Of a DNA stretch of 64,000 nucleotides, positions 39,348 to 49,980 are shown piece after piece. How positions within the stretch are numbered: position 1 is the first letter of the stretch; every line of letters begins with the position of its first letter. Under the pieces are notes generated by a model that was not told the DNA's origin, did not search any database, and was given only the letters and a program-made list of their open reading frames with translations. The stretch comes from Fusibacter tunisiensis (lineage in GTDB: Bacteria; Bacillota; Clostridia; Peptostreptococcales; Acidaminobacteraceae), in contig NZ_JAFBDT010000008.1 of the NCBI RefSeq assembly GCF_016908355.1, forward strand, positions 19,248 through 83,247. Direction: 5' to 3'. Position numbers and translations under genes: made by a program.

Positions 39348-39788
39348 ATGAGACTTCATGATTTAAGACCCGCAGAAGGATCTACTAAAAGCAAAAAGCG
39401 AGTTGGTAGAGGTACAGGTTCAGGACTTGGAACAACTGCAGGCCGCGGTATGAATGGTCAGAATTCACGTTCAGGCGGTGGCGTCAGACCAGGATTCGAA
39501 GGTGGACAAATGCCACTTTTCAGAAGAATTCCAAAGCGTGGATTCAACAATAAATTCAAAAAGCAATGGACAATTGTTAATGTTGAGCTTTTGAATGAAT
39601 TCGAAGATGGTACAGAAATTACACCTGAAGTTTTACTTCAAACAGGTGTTGTAAGCAAAATCAGTTATGGCATAAAGATATTGGGCGATGGAGAATTGAA
39701 TAAGAAGCTTACTGTAAAAGCAAACAAATTCACTCAGTCAGCAATTAGTAAAATAGAAGCTGCTGGAGGAAAGGCAGAGGTGATTTAA
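39348..39788 (+). CDS. rplO: 50S ribosomal protein L15
   Basis: The 146-residue protein has the Gly-rich N-terminal extension ([20 protein letters not shown]) and a globular C-terminus. ATG 39348 is chosen over GTG 39342, which overlaps AAAGGAGG. The stop directly abuts secY. Confidence 0.97.
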   Translation: MRLHDLRPAEGSTKSKKRVGRGTGSGLGTTAGRGMNGQNSRSGGGVRPGFEGGQMPLFRRIPKRGFNNKFKKQWTIVNVELLNEFEDGTEITPEVLLQTGVVSKISYGIKILGDGELNKKLTVKANKFTQSAISKIEAAGGKAEVI

Positions 39789-41054
39789 TTGTTTTCGACA
39801 CTTAGAAACGCTTGGAAAATCCCTGATTTAAGAAATAGAATCCTCTACACTTTTGCTATGATTGCTATCTTTAGATTAGGATCTGCAGTACCAGTACCTG
39901 GAATCGACAGTACAAGACTGGCAGCAGCATTTGCCAATAGTGAAGATGGTCTGCTTGGACTTTTTAACCTCATGAGCGGAGGTAACTTTAAAACGTTTAC
40001 AATTTTCGCACTAGGTATCAGTCCTTACATCACTGCATCAATTGTACTAAATCTTTTACAAATTGCGTTCCCTGCTCTTGAAGCTTTGGCGAAAGAGGGC
40101 GAAGAAGGTAGAAAAAAAATTGCCAGATACACACGTTATTTAACAGTTGTTTTGGCATTGATTCAAGGAATCGGATTTAGTTTGGGCTACTTCCAGAACT
40201 TTTTTATAAAGCCTGGCGCGTGGTCGACTTTCATTGCTGTATTAACACTTACAGCAGGAACAGCGTTTTTAATGTACTTAGGTGAAAAAATCACTGAAAA
40301 AGGTATAGGAAACGGTATCTCATTGTTTATCTTTGCAGGTATTGTAGCAAGTGTTCCTTCAGCAACACTCAGTATTTTTGCAAACCTGAGAATCGGTCAG
40401 ATGAATATCATTCAAGTGGCACTTTTCTTATTGTTTGCACTTATAATCGTTATGGGGATTATATTTATTCAGCAAGGAAGTCGTAAAATTCCTGTTCAAT
40501 ACGCCAAGCGTGTTGTTGGTAGAAAAATGTATGGTGGACAGTCTACACACATTCCACTTAAAGTTAACCAAGCAGGTGTAATACCAGTTATCTTTGCAAT
40601 TTCTATTTTGATGTTCCCGGCAACGATTGCAACATTTTTCCCTGGATCAGGATTTTCAAATTTTGTATCTAATTATTTGGACCAAACAACTATAATTTAT
40701 AACTTGTTATATGCACTTTTGATTATATTCTTTACGTTCTTCTATACAAATGTGACATTCAATCCTGTTGAGGTTGCAGATCGATTGAAGACGAACGGCG
40801 GTTTCATCCCTGGCATTAGACCTGGTAGACCGACGTCGGAATATTTGACAAAATCTCTTAACAAGATTTCAATTGTTGGTGCAATATTCTTGGCTGTTAT
40901 TGCAATTTTGCCTAACTTCCTTGGAGCAGTTACCAACACACAATTCAGTTTCGGTGGAACTTCTGTCCTCATCGTTGTATCTGTAGCGCTTGAGACTATG
41001 AAGCAAATCGAAGCACAAATGCTAATGAGACACTACGAAGGATTCCTAAATTAG
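39789..41054 (+). CDS. secY: Preprotein translocase channel subunit SecY
   Basis: The 421-residue protein has ten predicted membrane helices. Family motifs include FRLGSAVPVPGID, the plug region LFNLMSGGNFKTFTIFALGI and the cytosolic loop VVGRKMYGGQSTHIPLKVNQ. TTG start right after the rplO stop, with GAGGTGA upstream. It partners with SecE (14980-15189). Confidence 0.97.
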   Translation: MFSTLRNAWKIPDLRNRILYTFAMIAIFRLGSAVPVPGIDSTRLAAAFANSEDGLLGLFNLMSGGNFKTFTIFALGISPYITASIVLNLLQIAFPALEALAKEGEEGRKKIARYTRYLTVVLALIQGIGFSLGYFQNFFIKPGAWSTFIAVLTLTAGTAFLMYLGEKITEKGIGNGISLFIFAGIVASVPSATLSIFANLRIGQMNIIQVALFLLFALIIVMGIIFIQQGSRKIPVQYAKRVVGRKMYGGQSTHIPLKVNQAGVIPVIFAISILMFPATIATFFPGSGFSNFVSNYLDQTTIIYNLLYALLIIFFTFFYTNVTFNPVEVADRLKTNGGFIPGIRPGRPTSEYLTKSLNKISIVGAIFLAVIAILPNFLGAVTNTQFSFGGTSVLIVVSVALETMKQIEAQMLMRHYEGFLN

Positions 41055-41063
41055 GAGGCTCCT

Positions 41064-41708
41064 GTGAGATTAATTTTATTAGGACCGCCGGGTGCGGGGA
41101 AAGGCACACAAGCTGAATTCATAATAAATGAATTTAACGTTCCCCATATATCAACTGGAGATATCTTCAGGAAAAACATCAAAGAGGGCACTGAACTCGG
41201 AAAAAGAGCTAAGCGCTATATGGATCAAGGTAAATTGGTTCCTGATTCTCTTGTGGTTGAAATTGTTGAAGACAGATTGCATGAAGCAGACTGTCAAAAT
41301 GGTTTCCTACTGGATGGATTTCCCAGAACGCTCATCCAAGCAAAAGAACTGGATTTGGTTCTTGAAAGAATGCAAGTTGAACTCGATGCGGTAATCAATA
41401 TTAAAGTGAACCCAGACATGTTAGTGTCACGGGCAATCGGCAGAAGAATCTGTAAAAATTGTGGCGCAACTTATCATGTGAGTAACAATCCACCTCAAAA
41501 AGAGGGTGTTTGTGATAAATGTGGTGGTGAGCTTTACCAGCGCAGTGACGATGTTGAAGAGACCGTAAAAAATAGAATCAATGTTTATGTTGATGAAACA
41601 TCTCCCTTGATTGACTACTATGGCAGACGCGATAAATTGGTTGACATAGAAGGAGAGCAGGATATAACGGCGGTCTCGCAGGATATTGCTGCTGCATTAA
41701 GGGGATAG
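41064..41708 (+). CDS. adk: Adenylate kinase, zinc-containing LID
   Basis: The 214-residue enzyme converts AMP and ATP to 2 ADP. It has the P-loop GPPGAGKGT (7-15), DGFPRT, and a LID with four cysteines (130, 133, 150, 153), the structural zinc typical of Firmicutes. GTG start after AGGAGG, nine bases after secY. Confidence 0.98.
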   Translation: MRLILLGPPGAGKGTQAEFIINEFNVPHISTGDIFRKNIKEGTELGKRAKRYMDQGKLVPDSLVVEIVEDRLHEADCQNGFLLDGFPRTLIQAKELDLVLERMQVELDAVINIKVNPDMLVSRAIGRRICKNCGATYHVSNNPPQKEGVCDKCGGELYQRSDDVEETVKNRINVYVDETSPLIDYYGRRDKLVDIEGEQDITAVSQDIAAALRG

Positions 41709-41710
41709 AC

Positions 41711-42472
41711 ATGATTGTCATTAAATCAAACAAAGAAATTGAGCTGATGCAGGAGTCTGGACGGATTGTTGCATTGGTTCATGAAACAGTAAAAAAAGCA
41801 ATAAAGCCAGGCATCACTACAGGTGAACTTGACGCAATTGCTGAAGCCGTGATTCGTGAAAATGGCGCAATACCTTCTTTCAAGGGATATGGCGGGTTTC
41901 CAGGATCCATATGTGCTTCAATTAATGATCAAGTGATTCACGGTATTCCTGGAGAGACCATTCTTCGGGAAGGTGATATTATTAGTATTGATGTAGGCGC
42001 GCTGAAAAACGGCTACCATGGTGATGCTGCTAGAACCCATCCTGTTGGTCAAGTAAGTGAGGCTGCGGCTGAACTTATAAAGGTCACAGAAGAAAGTTTC
42101 TTTGAAGGATTGAAATATTGTCGAAAAGGGTATAGATTGTCTGACATTTCAAATGCCATTCAAACGTATTCAGAAGACAGAGGATATGGCGTTGTCAGAG
42201 ATTTCGTAGGTCATGGTGTTGGGCGTGAACTTCATGAAGATCCACCAATACCTAACTATGGACCGGCAGGCCGGGGACCTAGACTTGTCCCTGGAATGGT
42301 ATTGGCCATAGAACCAATGATTAATCAAGGAGACTGGAAAGTTAAGGTGCTCGATGATGAATGGACTGTTGTGACACTCGATGGACTATTGTCCGCACAC
42401 TACGAACACACAGTTGTAATTACAGACGAGGATCCAATATTACTCACCAACTCCAAAAATGAGGTGTTCTGA
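41711..42472 (+). CDS. map: Methionine aminopeptidase, type I
   Basis: The 253-residue metalloprotease removes N-terminal methionine from new proteins. The metal-binding context DVGALKNGYHGDAARTH, the active-site loop DFVGHGVGRELHEDPPIPNY and AIEPM are present. It overlaps the following KOW gene by one base. Confidence 0.97.
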   Translation: MIVIKSNKEIELMQESGRIVALVHETVKKAIKPGITTGELDAIAEAVIRENGAIPSFKGYGGFPGSICASINDQVIHGIPGETILREGDIISIDVGALKNGYHGDAARTHPVGQVSEAAAELIKVTEESFFEGLKYCRKGYRLSDISNAIQTYSEDRGYGVVRDFVGHGVGRELHEDPPIPNYGPAGRGPRLVPGMVLAIEPMINQGDWKVKVLDDEWTVVTLDGLLSAHYEHTVVITDEDPILLTNSKNEVF

Positions 42473-42753
42473 TGATACAATCGTCCAAAGAACTGGAAGT
42501 CGGTCAATTTGTGAAATCCAGAGCTGGCCGAGATAAAGATAGAGTGTTTATTGTCGTTGGTATTATGGATGACTTTTTTGTCCAGATTGCCGATGGTGAT
42601 TTGAGAAAGCTTGAAAAACCGAAAATTAAAAAAGTAAAGCATTTGAACAAGCTTAACATGATTAGTGACGACGTTAGAGATAAGTTGTTAAATGAAGGTA
42701 AGCTAAACAATGCTTTACTCAGAAAAGAAGTTGAGAGAGCTGGCTTGCTCTAG
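42472..42753 (+). CDS. KOW-domain RNA-binding protein (L14e-like)
   Basis: The 93-residue protein starts with a KOW-like fold (LEVGQFVKSRAGRDKDRVFI) followed by a basic segment KLEKPKIKKVKHLNKL. Genes like this occur between map and infA in many Clostridia and are labelled as ribosomal protein L14e/L6e/L27e-like from the fold. Start and stop overlap with map imply coupling. RNA binding is expected; the target is not known. Confidence 0.85.
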   Translation: MIQSSKELEVGQFVKSRAGRDKDRVFIVVGIMDDFFVQIADGDLRKLEKPKIKKVKHLNKLNMISDDVRDKLLNEGKLNNALLRKEVERAGLL

Positions 42754-42774
42754 TCTAAAAGGAGGGAATTTATA

Positions 42775-42993
42775 GTGGCAAAAAGCGATTCAATTGAAGT
42801 TGAAGGCGTAGTCGTTGAGGCATTGCCAAACGCGAATTTTAAGGTTAAACTTGAAAATGGGCACATTGTACTTGCACATATTTCAGGAAAACTTAGAATG
42901 AATTTTATTAGGATATTACCTGGAGATAAAGTGACTTTAGAATTGTCTCCATATGATTTGACTCGAGGTCGAATTGTATGGCGCGGAAAGTAA
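42775..42993 (+). CDS. infA: Translation initiation factor IF-1
   Basis: The 72-residue OB-fold protein ([19 protein letters not shown], then [14 protein letters not shown]) occupies the ribosomal A site during initiation. GTG start after AAAGGAGGG. Confidence 0.97.
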   Translation: MAKSDSIEVEGVVVEALPNANFKVKLENGHIVLAHISGKLRMNFIRILPGDKVTLELSPYDLTRGRIVWRGK

Positions 42994-43119
<126 letters not shown>

Positions 43120-43134
43120 ATCTGGCGTGTACAC

Positions 43135-43168
43135 AAATATAAAGCGCGGCTGGTATTACTTTATATTT
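43135..43168 (+). promoter_or_regulatory. Hairpin between rpmJ and rpsM
   Basis: AAATATAAAG and CTTTATATTT form a perfect 10-bp stem around a GC-rich 14-nt loop in the 102-nt spacer. A TTGACA follows at 43181, but I see no matching -10. It is a possible processing site or control element at the spc/alpha boundary. Confidence 0.45.
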
Positions 43169-43221
43169 GAAACATATAAATTGACAAACAATTACTACTA
43201 CACATTAGGAGGTGTAATTCA

Positions 43222-43593
43222 ATGGCAAGAATTGCAGGTGTTGACTTGCCTAGAGAGAAGAGAGCCGTTATCGGCTTAACTTACATCTATGGTATTGGAA
43301 GACCTACTTCTCAGCAACTGCTTGGAAAAGCAGGAATCAGCGAAGATACTAGAATAAAAGATCTCACTGAAGAAGAAGTAAGTAAATTAAGACAACTCAT
43401 TGAAGAGGATCATTTGGTAGAAGGTGACCTTAGAAGAGAGATTGCAATGAACATTAAAAGACTTAAAGAAATTGGATGTTACAGAGGCATCAGACATAGA
43501 AAAGGCCTTCCAGTTAGAGGACAGAAGACTAAAACAAACGCAAGAACGCGTAAAGGTCCTAAGAAAACTGTTAGCCGTAAGAAGAAAAAATAA
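43222..43593 (+). CDS. rpsM: 30S ribosomal protein S13
   Basis: The 123-residue head protein has [20 protein letters not shown] and the basic C-terminal tail [27 protein letters not shown] site. Confidence 0.98.
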   Translation: MARIAGVDLPREKRAVIGLTYIYGIGRPTSQQLLGKAGISEDTRIKDLTEEEVSKLRQLIEEDHLVEGDLRREIAMNIKRLKEIGCYRGIRHRKGLPVRGQKTKTNARTRKGPKKTVSRKKKK

Positions 43594-43611
43594 GTAAAGG
43601 AGGCGTAATTC

Positions 43612-44010
43612 ATGGCTGCTGCTAAAAAAGTACGTAGAGTAAGAAAAAAGCGTGAACGTAAGAATATTGATCGCGGACAAGCACATATTCAAGCTACGTT
43701 TAACAATACAATCGTAACATTGACTGATACTGATGGCAATGCAATTGCTTGGTCAAGTGCAGGTAGCTTGGGCTTCAAGGGGTCGAGAAAATCTACTCCA
43801 TATGCTGCTCAAATGGCTGCTGAAGCTGCTTCCAAATCTGCAATGGAGCATGGTTTGAGATCGGTTCAAGTATTTGTAAAAGGACCTGGTTCAGGAAGAG
43901 AAGCTGCAATCAGAGCACTTCAAGCAACAGGGCTTGAAATTACATCAATTTCTGATGTAACGCCAATCCCACATAACGGGTGTAGACCACCGAAAAGAAG
44001 AAGAGTGTAA
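43612..44010 (+). CDS. rpsK: 30S ribosomal protein S11
   Basis: The 132-residue platform protein shows [20 protein letters not shown] and ends [21 protein letters not shown] site, 18 nt after rpsM. Confidence 0.98.
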   Translation: MAAAKKVRRVRKKRERKNIDRGQAHIQATFNNTIVTLTDTDGNAIAWSSAGSLGFKGSRKSTPYAAQMAAEAASKSAMEHGLRSVQVFVKGPGSGREAAIRALQATGLEITSISDVTPIPHNGCRPPKRRRV

Positions 44011-44035
44011 TTATCAGTATTAGGAGGTGTTTTAA

Positions 44036-44656
44036 GTGGCAAGATATACAGGACCATCTTGTAGACTTTGTCGTCGAGAAGGGCAAAAGTTGTTCCTTAA
44101 GGGAGACAGATGCTATAGCGACAAATGTGCATTAAACAGAAGACAATCCGCTCCTGGTCAGCATGGTGCAAGAAGAGGCAAGCTTTCAGGATACGGAACT
44201 CAACTTAGAGAAAAACAAAAAGTTAAAAGATTCTATGGTGTATTGGAAACTCAATTTAGAACAACATATGATCGAGCAGAAAAAATGAAGGGCATTACAG
44301 GTGAAAACCTGCTTCAATTGCTTGAGTTAAGACTTGATAATGTCGTTTTTAGACTTGGTTTTGCAAACTCTAGAAAAGAAGCGAGACAAATGGTAACGCA
44401 CGGTCACTTTACATTGAATGGTCATAAAGCGGATATTCCGTCAATGACGTTAGCAATTGGTGACGTGATTGCTCTTAAAGACAAGAGCAAATCTTCTGAA
44501 AAATTCAAAGCACTTGCTGAATCTGCAAGAACTACTCCAAAATGGGTAGATGTTGATTTTGAAAAGATGGAAGGGAAAATTACAGCTTTACCTGTAAGAG
44601 ATGATATTGATTTACCAATCGAAGAGCATCTTATTGTCGAGCTTTACTCAAAGTAA
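44036..44656 (+). CDS. rpsD: 30S ribosomal protein S4, zinc-binding form
   Basis: The 206-residue assembly initiator has four N-terminal cysteines (9, 12, 26, 31) that form a zinc site, and an S4 RNA-binding domain ([20 protein letters not shown]). In many bacteria S4 represses the alpha operon. GTG start after AGGAGGTG. Confidence 0.97.
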   Translation: MARYTGPSCRLCRREGQKLFLKGDRCYSDKCALNRRQSAPGQHGARRGKLSGYGTQLREKQKVKRFYGVLETQFRTTYDRAEKMKGITGENLLQLLELRLDNVVFRLGFANSRKEARQMVTHGHFTLNGHKADIPSMTLAIGDVIALKDKSKSSEKFKALAESARTTPKWVDVDFEKMEGKITALPVRDDIDLPIEEHLIVELYSK

Positions 44657-44729
44657 GGGTTGGTTAAGCATATATTATTACCCTCAGATGTTTGTTTGTT
44701 GATTTTTATGAAAAGGAGGGTCTTAAGTA

Positions 44730-45680
44730 GTGATTGAAATAGAAAAACCAACGATTGAGTGTGTAGAAATGAGTGAGGATGGGAAATATGGGAAGTTTGT
44801 TGTTGAGCCTTTGGAAAGAGGTTATGCAACTACTTTGGGCAATAGCCTAAGACGTATTTTACTTTCCTCTTTGCCAGGAACTGCAGTTAGATGGATTAAA
44901 GTCGAAAATGTTCTGCACGAATTTAGTACAATTCCTGGGGTAAAGGAAGATGTTATTGAGATCATTCTTAATCTTAAAGAATTGTTTGCAAAAATTCATT
45001 CGGATGAAGACGTTAAGATCCTTCGGATTGAAGCAACAGATGCAGGAGAGATTACTGCAGGCGATATTATTGCGGATTCCGATGTTGAAATTCTAAATAC
45101 AGATCTTCATATTTGTACACTTGAAGAAAATTCAAGATTATTCATGGAAATCGCTTTAGGACAAGGCAGAGGATACGTGCCTGCAGAAAATAACAAGGAA
45201 GTAGGGTTGCCAATTGGAATTATCCCAGTTGACTCAATCTATACACCTGTTCGAAAAGTCAACTTCTTGGTTGACAAGACAAGAGTTGGAAAAGTCGCTG
45301 ATTACGATAAATTGACTCTTGAAGTCTGGACTGATGGTACAATCAAGCCAGACGAAGCAACATCACTTGGCGCTAAAATTATGTCAGAACACTTGAATTT
45401 GTTCATTGATATGACTGATAGTGTAAATGGTGTTGAAATCATGGTCGAAAAAGAAGAAGACATCAAAGAGAAAGTTCTTGAAATGACAATAGAAGAACTT
45501 GATCTTTCCGTCCGATCTTATAACTGTCTTAAGAGAGCTGGAATCAATACGGTTGAAGAGCTCACCAACCGCAGTGAAGATGACATGATGAAAGTGAGAA
45601 ACCTAGGTAAAAAATCGCTAGAAGAAGTGAAATATAAACTGGCTGAACTCGACCTGGGACTTAGAACAGAAGACGAGTAA
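44730..45680 (+). CDS. rpoA: DNA-directed RNA polymerase subunit alpha
   Basis: The 316-residue subunit has the N-terminal dimerisation domain ([20 protein letters not shown]) and the C-terminal domain ([20 protein letters not shown]), which contacts UP elements and activators. GTG start with AAAAGGAGGG. It lies between rpsD and rplQ as usual. Confidence 0.98.
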   Translation: MIEIEKPTIECVEMSEDGKYGKFVVEPLERGYATTLGNSLRRILLSSLPGTAVRWIKVENVLHEFSTIPGVKEDVIEIILNLKELFAKIHSDEDVKILRIEATDAGEITAGDIIADSDVEILNTDLHICTLEENSRLFMEIALGQGRGYVPAENNKEVGLPIGIIPVDSIYTPVRKVNFLVDKTRVGKVADYDKLTLEVWTDGTIKPDEATSLGAKIMSEHLNLFIDMTDSVNGVEIMVEKEEDIKEKVLEMTIEELDLSVRSYNCLKRAGINTVEELTNRSEDDMMKVRNLGKKSLEEVKYKLAELDLGLRTEDE

Positions 45681-45693
45681 AGGAGGGAGAAAA

Positions 45694-46035
45694 ATGGCAG
45701 CTTACCGTAAGTTGGGACGTCCAAGTTCACATAGAAATTTGATGCTTAGAAATTTAACAACATCACTTCTTAAAAACGGACGTATCGAAACGACAGTAAC
45801 AAGAGGTAAAGAAACGCGAAAATTCGCTGAAAAGATGATCACGCTTGCTAAAAGAGGCGATCTTCATGCGAGAAGACAAGTTTTGGCTTTTGTCACTGAA
45901 GAAGCAGTTGTTAAGAAATTGTTTGATGAAATCGCTCCAAATTACAAAGAGCGTAATGGCGGTTATACGAGATTGATCCAAACAGGTCCTCGTAGAGGCG
46001 ACGCAGCGCCAATGTGTAAATTAGAGTTGATATAA
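45694..46035 (+). CDS. rplQ: 50S ribosomal protein L17
   Basis: The 113-residue protein contains [20 protein letters not shown] and ends with [16 protein letters not shown]. It is the last gene of the alpha operon; a terminator follows. Confidence 0.98.
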   Translation: MAAYRKLGRPSSHRNLMLRNLTTSLLKNGRIETTVTRGKETRKFAEKMITLAKRGDLHARRQVLAFVTEEAVVKKLFDEIAPNYKERNGGYTRLIQTGPRRGDAAPMCKLELI

Positions 46036-46042
46036 CTTTTGG

Positions 46043-46075
46043 GGGACTAAGTGAATAACTTTAGTCCCTTTATTA
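46043..46075 (+). terminator. Terminator after rplQ
   Basis: GGGACTAA (46043-46050) pairs with TTAGTCCC (46061-46068) and is followed by TTTATTA. A TATAAT at 46078-46083 could be a -10 for the next operon, but no -35 is visible. Confidence 0.75.
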
Positions 46076-46101
46076 CATATAATAATTAAAAGGTAAGGCT
46101 G

Positions 46102-46941
46102 GTGACTGATATGATTGTAACTGAAAACTTGTATTTTCGGTATGCAGACGAAAAAGATGAAAATTGTTTTGCGCTCAAGAATGTAAATATTAAAATTAAA
46201 GATGGCGAATTCGTCGTTATAATTGGGCATAATGGATCTGGAAAATCAACACTTTCTAAGTTGCTTAATGGGATTTACTATCCGACGCAGGGCAAAATTT
46301 TTATAGATCAGCTGGACACTTCTGATGAATCTTTGATATGGGAAATACGAAAACGGGCAGGAATGGTGTTTCAAAATCCTGACAATCAGTTGGTGGCGAC
46401 AATTGTGGAGGAGGACGTGGCTTTCGGTCCTGAAAACATGGGCCTTTCTTCTGCTGAAATACGGTTGCGTGTTGATGAAGCCTTAGATTCGGTGAGTATG
46501 GGGGACTTTAAACGAAAACCGCCTCACCATCTATCAGGAGGCCAAAAACAACGTGTTGCTATAGCAGGTATTTTGGCAATGAAGCCCAAATGTATTATAT
46601 TTGATGAACCTACTGCGATGTTAGATCCATCAGGCCGTAAGGAAGTTATGGAAACAATACGGTATTTGAACGCACATGACCGAATGACTGTTGTGCACAT
46701 CACTCATTTTATGGATGAAGCTGTACATGCAGATCGAATTTTGGTTATGGATGAAGGTGAAATCGTATTGGAAGGAACGCCAAAAGAGGTGTTTTCACAA
46801 GTCGATACCCTTAAATCAATTGGATTAGACGTCCCTCAAGTAACGCTTTTATCGTATGAACTTAAAAAAATAGGCTTCGATTTATCCGGTGAAAACTTAA
46901 CCGTTGAAGAATTGGTGGAAGAATTATGTCAATTAAAATAA
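46102..46941 (+). CDS. ecfA1: ECF transporter ATPase EcfA1
   Basis: This 279-residue ABC ATPase of the energy-coupling factor module powers uptake of vitamins or metals by interchangeable S subunits. It has Walker [10 protein letters not shown] (Lys48), Q-loop FQNPDNQ, signature LSGGQKQR and Walker [13 protein letters not shown]. The start is GTG 46102; ATG 46111 is an alternative because the ribosome binding site is weak. It overlaps ecfA2 by 16 nt. Confidence 0.95.
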   Translation: MTDMIVTENLYFRYADEKDENCFALKNVNIKIKDGEFVVIIGHNGSGKSTLSKLLNGIYYPTQGKIFIDQLDTSDESLIWEIRKRAGMVFQNPDNQLVATIVEEDVAFGPENMGLSSAEIRLRVDEALDSVSMGDFKRKPPHHLSGGQKQRVAIAGILAMKPKCIIFDEPTAMLDPSGRKEVMETIRYLNAHDRMTVVHITHFMDEAVHADRILVMDEGEIVLEGTPKEVFSQVDTLKSIGLDVPQVTLLSYELKKIGFDLSGENLTVEELVEELCQLK

Positions 46942-47858
46942 CAGATTTATCACATATATATGATCGTAATACACCCAATGAAACAGTTGCAATCGATCAA
47001 ATCAATCTAACGATTGAATCAGGACAATTTGTAGGTCTCATTGGCCACACAGGATCTGGGAAATCAACTTTAATACAGCACCTCAATGGCCTTTTAAAAC
47101 CTTCTGAAGGCGAGATCGTCGTTAGTGGTTACAACATAACAGAAGGCTTGGATCAGACACATAGTAAAAAAAGATCTCAAAGAAAAAAAGAAGCGCGTGC
47201 ACGTAAAAAAAAGCTAATTGAAGTTAGGAGACGTGTTGGATTGGTTTTTCAATACCCGGAATATCAGCTTTTTGAAGAGACCGTTGAAAAAGATGTGGCA
47301 TTTGGGCCGTTGAATTTAGGTCTGTCGGATGCAGATGCAATTGAGCGCGTAAAAGAAGCGTTGTCATTAGTAGGGATGGACTATAATGACTATAAAGATC
47401 GGTCACCATTTGATTTAAGTGGTGGGCAAAAAAGACGCGTTGCGATAGCTGGAGTGCTCGCAATGAAACCGGAGGTTTTGATTTTAGATGAACCTACTGC
47501 TGGATTGGATCCCAAGGGGCGTGACGAAATTCTGGGCCAAATTAAGCACTTGCATGAAAAAGAAGGGATGACGGTTATTATTGTTTCTCATAGCATGGAA
47601 GATATGGCTAAGATTTCGGAAAGACTTATTGTTATGAACCGTGGACGAATCGTCTTAGATGGACATCCAAAAGAAGTGTTTAAACATATTGATAGGCTAG
47701 AAGAGATTGGGCTTGCTGTTCCTCAGATATCGTATCTGGCACGGGCGCTTGTGGAAAAGGGGTTTGATATTGACCCGACTATCCTTACTGTTGAAGAAGC
47801 GACTCAGTGTTTGGCCCAAAAATTAAATCGTAAAACAAAGTCAGGTGAATTATGTTAA
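46926..47858 (+). CDS. ecfA2: ECF transporter ATPase EcfA2 with a basic insertion
   Basis: The second ABC ATPase has 310 residues, longer than the usual 285-290. Walker [10 protein letters not shown] (Lys46), Q-loop [10 protein letters not shown], signature LSGGQKRR and Walker [12 protein letters not shown] are intact. The extra length is a Lys/Arg-rich stretch at about 79-103, just before the Q-loop. It overlaps ecfA1 and ecfT, so the three subunits are translated together. Confidence 0.95.
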   Translation: MSIKITDLSHIYDRNTPNETVAIDQINLTIESGQFVGLIGHTGSGKSTLIQHLNGLLKPSEGEIVVSGYNITEGLDQTHSKKRSQRKKEARARKKKLIEVRRRVGLVFQYPEYQLFEETVEKDVAFGPLNLGLSDADAIERVKEALSLVGMDYNDYKDRSPFDLSGGQKRRVAIAGVLAMKPEVLILDEPTAGLDPKGRDEILGQIKHLHEKEGMTVIIVSHSMEDMAKISERLIVMNRGRIVLDGHPKEVFKHIDRLEEIGLAVPQISYLARALVEKGFDIDPTILTVEEATQCLAQKLNRKTKSGELC

Positions 47859-48646
47859 GAGATATTACCATAGGACAATATTATGCCTCTGATTCTGTAA
47901 TCCATCGAATGGATCCAAGATTTAAAATCGTTGCATCCATGTTATATCTGGTTTCTCTATTTCTTGTGGATCAAATAATAGCCTATTTGGCAGTTGTTTT
48001 GTTTATTGGATCTGTCATTAAACTTTCTAGAGTACCAGTCGGTTACGTACTTAAAGGCCTTAAACCTATATTTTTGCTCATAGTTTTTGCGTTTGTAATC
48101 AACATATTCTTAACCCCAGGACAAGGGAGTCCGGTTTTTGAGGTTGGGTTTATAAAAATTTATGCTGAAGGTATTGAACGGGCATTTTTTATGGCCATTC
48201 GACTCATTTTGTTGATAATTGGCACCTCAATGTTGACCCTTACAACATCACCAATTGAGTTGACTGATGGGATTGAGTATCTGTTAAACCCATTTAAAAA
48301 AATTGGTTTACCGGCACATGAGCTCGCAATGATGATGACAATTGCATTACGCTTTATTCCTACATTACTTGAGGAAACAGATAAAATAATGAAAGCGCAA
48401 ATGGCACGTGGCGCTGATTTTGAAAGTGGCAATATAATGAACCGTGCAAAAGCGTTGATTCCTTTGTTAGTCCCACTTTTTATAAGTGCTTTCAGGCGTG
48501 CAGATGAATTGGCAATGGCAATGGAAGCCAGATGTTATAAAGGTGGAGAAGGCAGAACAAGAATGAAAGTTCTTAAGTATTCTGTTCTTGATTTATGGGG
48601 TGTTGGAATTGTAACACTCTATATGGCCATATGTGTGGTGATGTAA
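47852..48646 (+). CDS. ecfT: ECF transporter transmembrane subunit EcfT
   Basis: The 264-residue membrane scaffold couples EcfA1/EcfA2 to substrate-binding S subunits. Several hydrophobic helices lie in the N-terminal half. The cytoplasmic coupling motifs with Ala-Arg-Gly pattern are [11 protein letters not shown] and [14 protein letters not shown]. No S subunit gene is adjacent, which is the normal arrangement for group II ECF systems. Confidence 0.94.
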   Translation: MLRDITIGQYYASDSVIHRMDPRFKIVASMLYLVSLFLVDQIIAYLAVVLFIGSVIKLSRVPVGYVLKGLKPIFLLIVFAFVINIFLTPGQGSPVFEVGFIKIYAEGIERAFFMAIRLILLIIGTSMLTLTTSPIELTDGIEYLLNPFKKIGLPAHELAMMMTIALRFIPTLLEETDKIMKAQMARGADFESGNIMNRAKALIPLLVPLFISAFRRADELAMAMEARCYKGGEGRTRMKVLKYSVLDLWGVGIVTLYMAICVVM

Positions 48647-48647
48647 A

Positions 48648-49409
48648 ATGGAAAAAACAATCGCAATGTGGATTGCTTATGACGGTGCAGACTATTGCGG
48701 CTGGCAAAAACAAAAGCACCATAAGACGATACAGGGAATACTTGAAAAAAAATTAGCTAGAATTCTAAAAACAGATATTCGTATTCATGGATCAGGTCGA
48801 ACAGATTCTGGGGTTCACGCAATGGGTCAGTGTGTTACATTTACAGCAGATCTTATAATGCCTGTCGACCGCATTCAGGTGGCACTCAACAAAATTTTGC
48901 CCTCAGATATTTTTATAAACGATGTTAGGGAAATGCCTAACGATTTCCATGCACGTTACAGCGCTATTGGGAAAACATATGTGTACAAGGTTTACATGGG
49001 GAAACAAAGAGATCCGTTTAAGGATCGGTATTATAGTTACTGTCCCTATAAGTTGGATTTAGAGGCGATAAAAAATGCCATACCTTGTTTTTTAGGTCAA
49101 CATGATTTTAGAACCTTTATGGCGTCGGGAAGTCAAGTGTCTAATACCGTTCGGACAATTCATGTTTTTGAATTAAAGGAAGATTTTAAAAACAATATTT
49201 TGGAATTTACAATTAGTGGAGACGGTTTTTTATATAATATGGTGAGAATAATCATTGGAACCTTATTTCAGGTCGGTCGAGGCAACGTAAAAGTAGAGGA
49301 GATTCCAAACATTATTGAAGCCTGTGACCGTTCTGCGGCAAAATGGACTGCTCCAGCCCAAGGCTTGTATTTAAAAGAAGTTCATTATGAAAATAATGTT
49401 GACAGTTGA
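48648..49409 (+). CDS. truA: tRNA pseudouridine(38-40) synthase TruA
   Basis: The 253-residue enzyme modifies the anticodon stem-loop of tRNAs. The catalytic aspartate is Asp53 in GSGRTDSGVHAMGQ, and DGFLYNMVRIIIGT is conserved. It begins one base after ecfT. The L13 promoter overlaps its 3' end. Confidence 0.96.
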   Translation: MEKTIAMWIAYDGADYCGWQKQKHHKTIQGILEKKLARILKTDIRIHGSGRTDSGVHAMGQCVTFTADLIMPVDRIQVALNKILPSDIFINDVREMPNDFHARYSAIGKTYVYKVYMGKQRDPFKDRYYSYCPYKLDLEAIKNAIPCFLGQHDFRTFMASGSQVSNTVRTIHVFELKEDFKNNILEFTISGDGFLYNMVRIIIGTLFQVGRGNVKVEEIPNIIEACDRSAAKWTAPAQGLYLKEVHYENNVDS

Positions 49410-49427
49410 AACATTATCCTATAAAAT
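49399..49427 (+). promoter_or_regulatory. Promoter of rplM-rpsI
   Basis: TTGACA (49399-49404), a 17-bp spacer and TAAAAT (49422-49427) overlap the truA stop codon. Confidence 0.85.
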
Positions 49428-49433
49428 AGATTG

Positions 49434-49532
49434 TGGCTCATGTTGAAATCAACGTGACTTATGAAGTTAATCGAAAATCCTGCCCCGGGTTTTTGTTATA
49501 AACGGTGAAATATTTTTGAAGGAGGACGCTCA
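49434..49532 (+). promoter_or_regulatory. Probable ribosomal protein L13 leader
   Basis: This roughly 100-nt leader before rplM includes CCTGCCCCGGGTTTTTGTTA followed by TAAACGGTG. That pattern resembles the known Firmicutes L13 leader, thought to be bound by L13. The match is from memory. Confidence 0.55.
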
Positions 49533-49967
49533 ATGAAATCTTACGTTGCTAAACCGCTTGAGATTGAAAGAAAGTGGTATGTTGTAGATGCAGAAGGCAA
49601 GACATTGGGAAGATTGGCATCAGAAGTTGCCAAGATTTTAAGAGGAAAACATAAACCTATTTTTACACCACACGTAGATACTGGAGATTTTGTTATTGTT
49701 GTAAATGCAGAAAAAATCAAAGTATCTGGTAAAAAAATGGATCAAAAAATGTACAGATGGCATACAGGATATGTTGGTAATTTTAAGGAAAGAACTTTCA
49801 GAGAGATGAATCAAAGAAGACCTGAAAGAATCATTGAACTTGCTGTTAAAGGCATGTTGCCACATAATACATTAGGCAGTCAAATGTACACTAAGTTAAA
49901 AGTTTACGCAGGTCCTGAGCACAAGCATGAAGCTCAAAAGCCTGAAGTTTTGGAACTTAATCTGTAA
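49533..49967 (+). CDS. rplM: 50S ribosomal protein L13
   Basis: The 144-residue early-assembly protein contains [20 protein letters not shown] and [27 protein letters not shown] ribosome binding site. Transcribed with rpsI from its own promoter and leader. Confidence 0.98.
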   Translation: MKSYVAKPLEIERKWYVVDAEGKTLGRLASEVAKILRGKHKPIFTPHVDTGDFVIVVNAEKIKVSGKKMDQKMYRWHTGYVGNFKERTFREMNQRRPERIIELAVKGMLPHNTLGSQMYTKLKVYAGPEHKHEAQKPEVLELNL

Positions 49968-49980
49968 GGGAGGGTAACTA

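Noticed and set aside
42472..42753. Calling the KOW gene a true ribosomal protein L14e
   Set aside because: L14e is archaeal/eukaryotic; the similarity is at the level of the fold, so a general RNA-binding name is safer.
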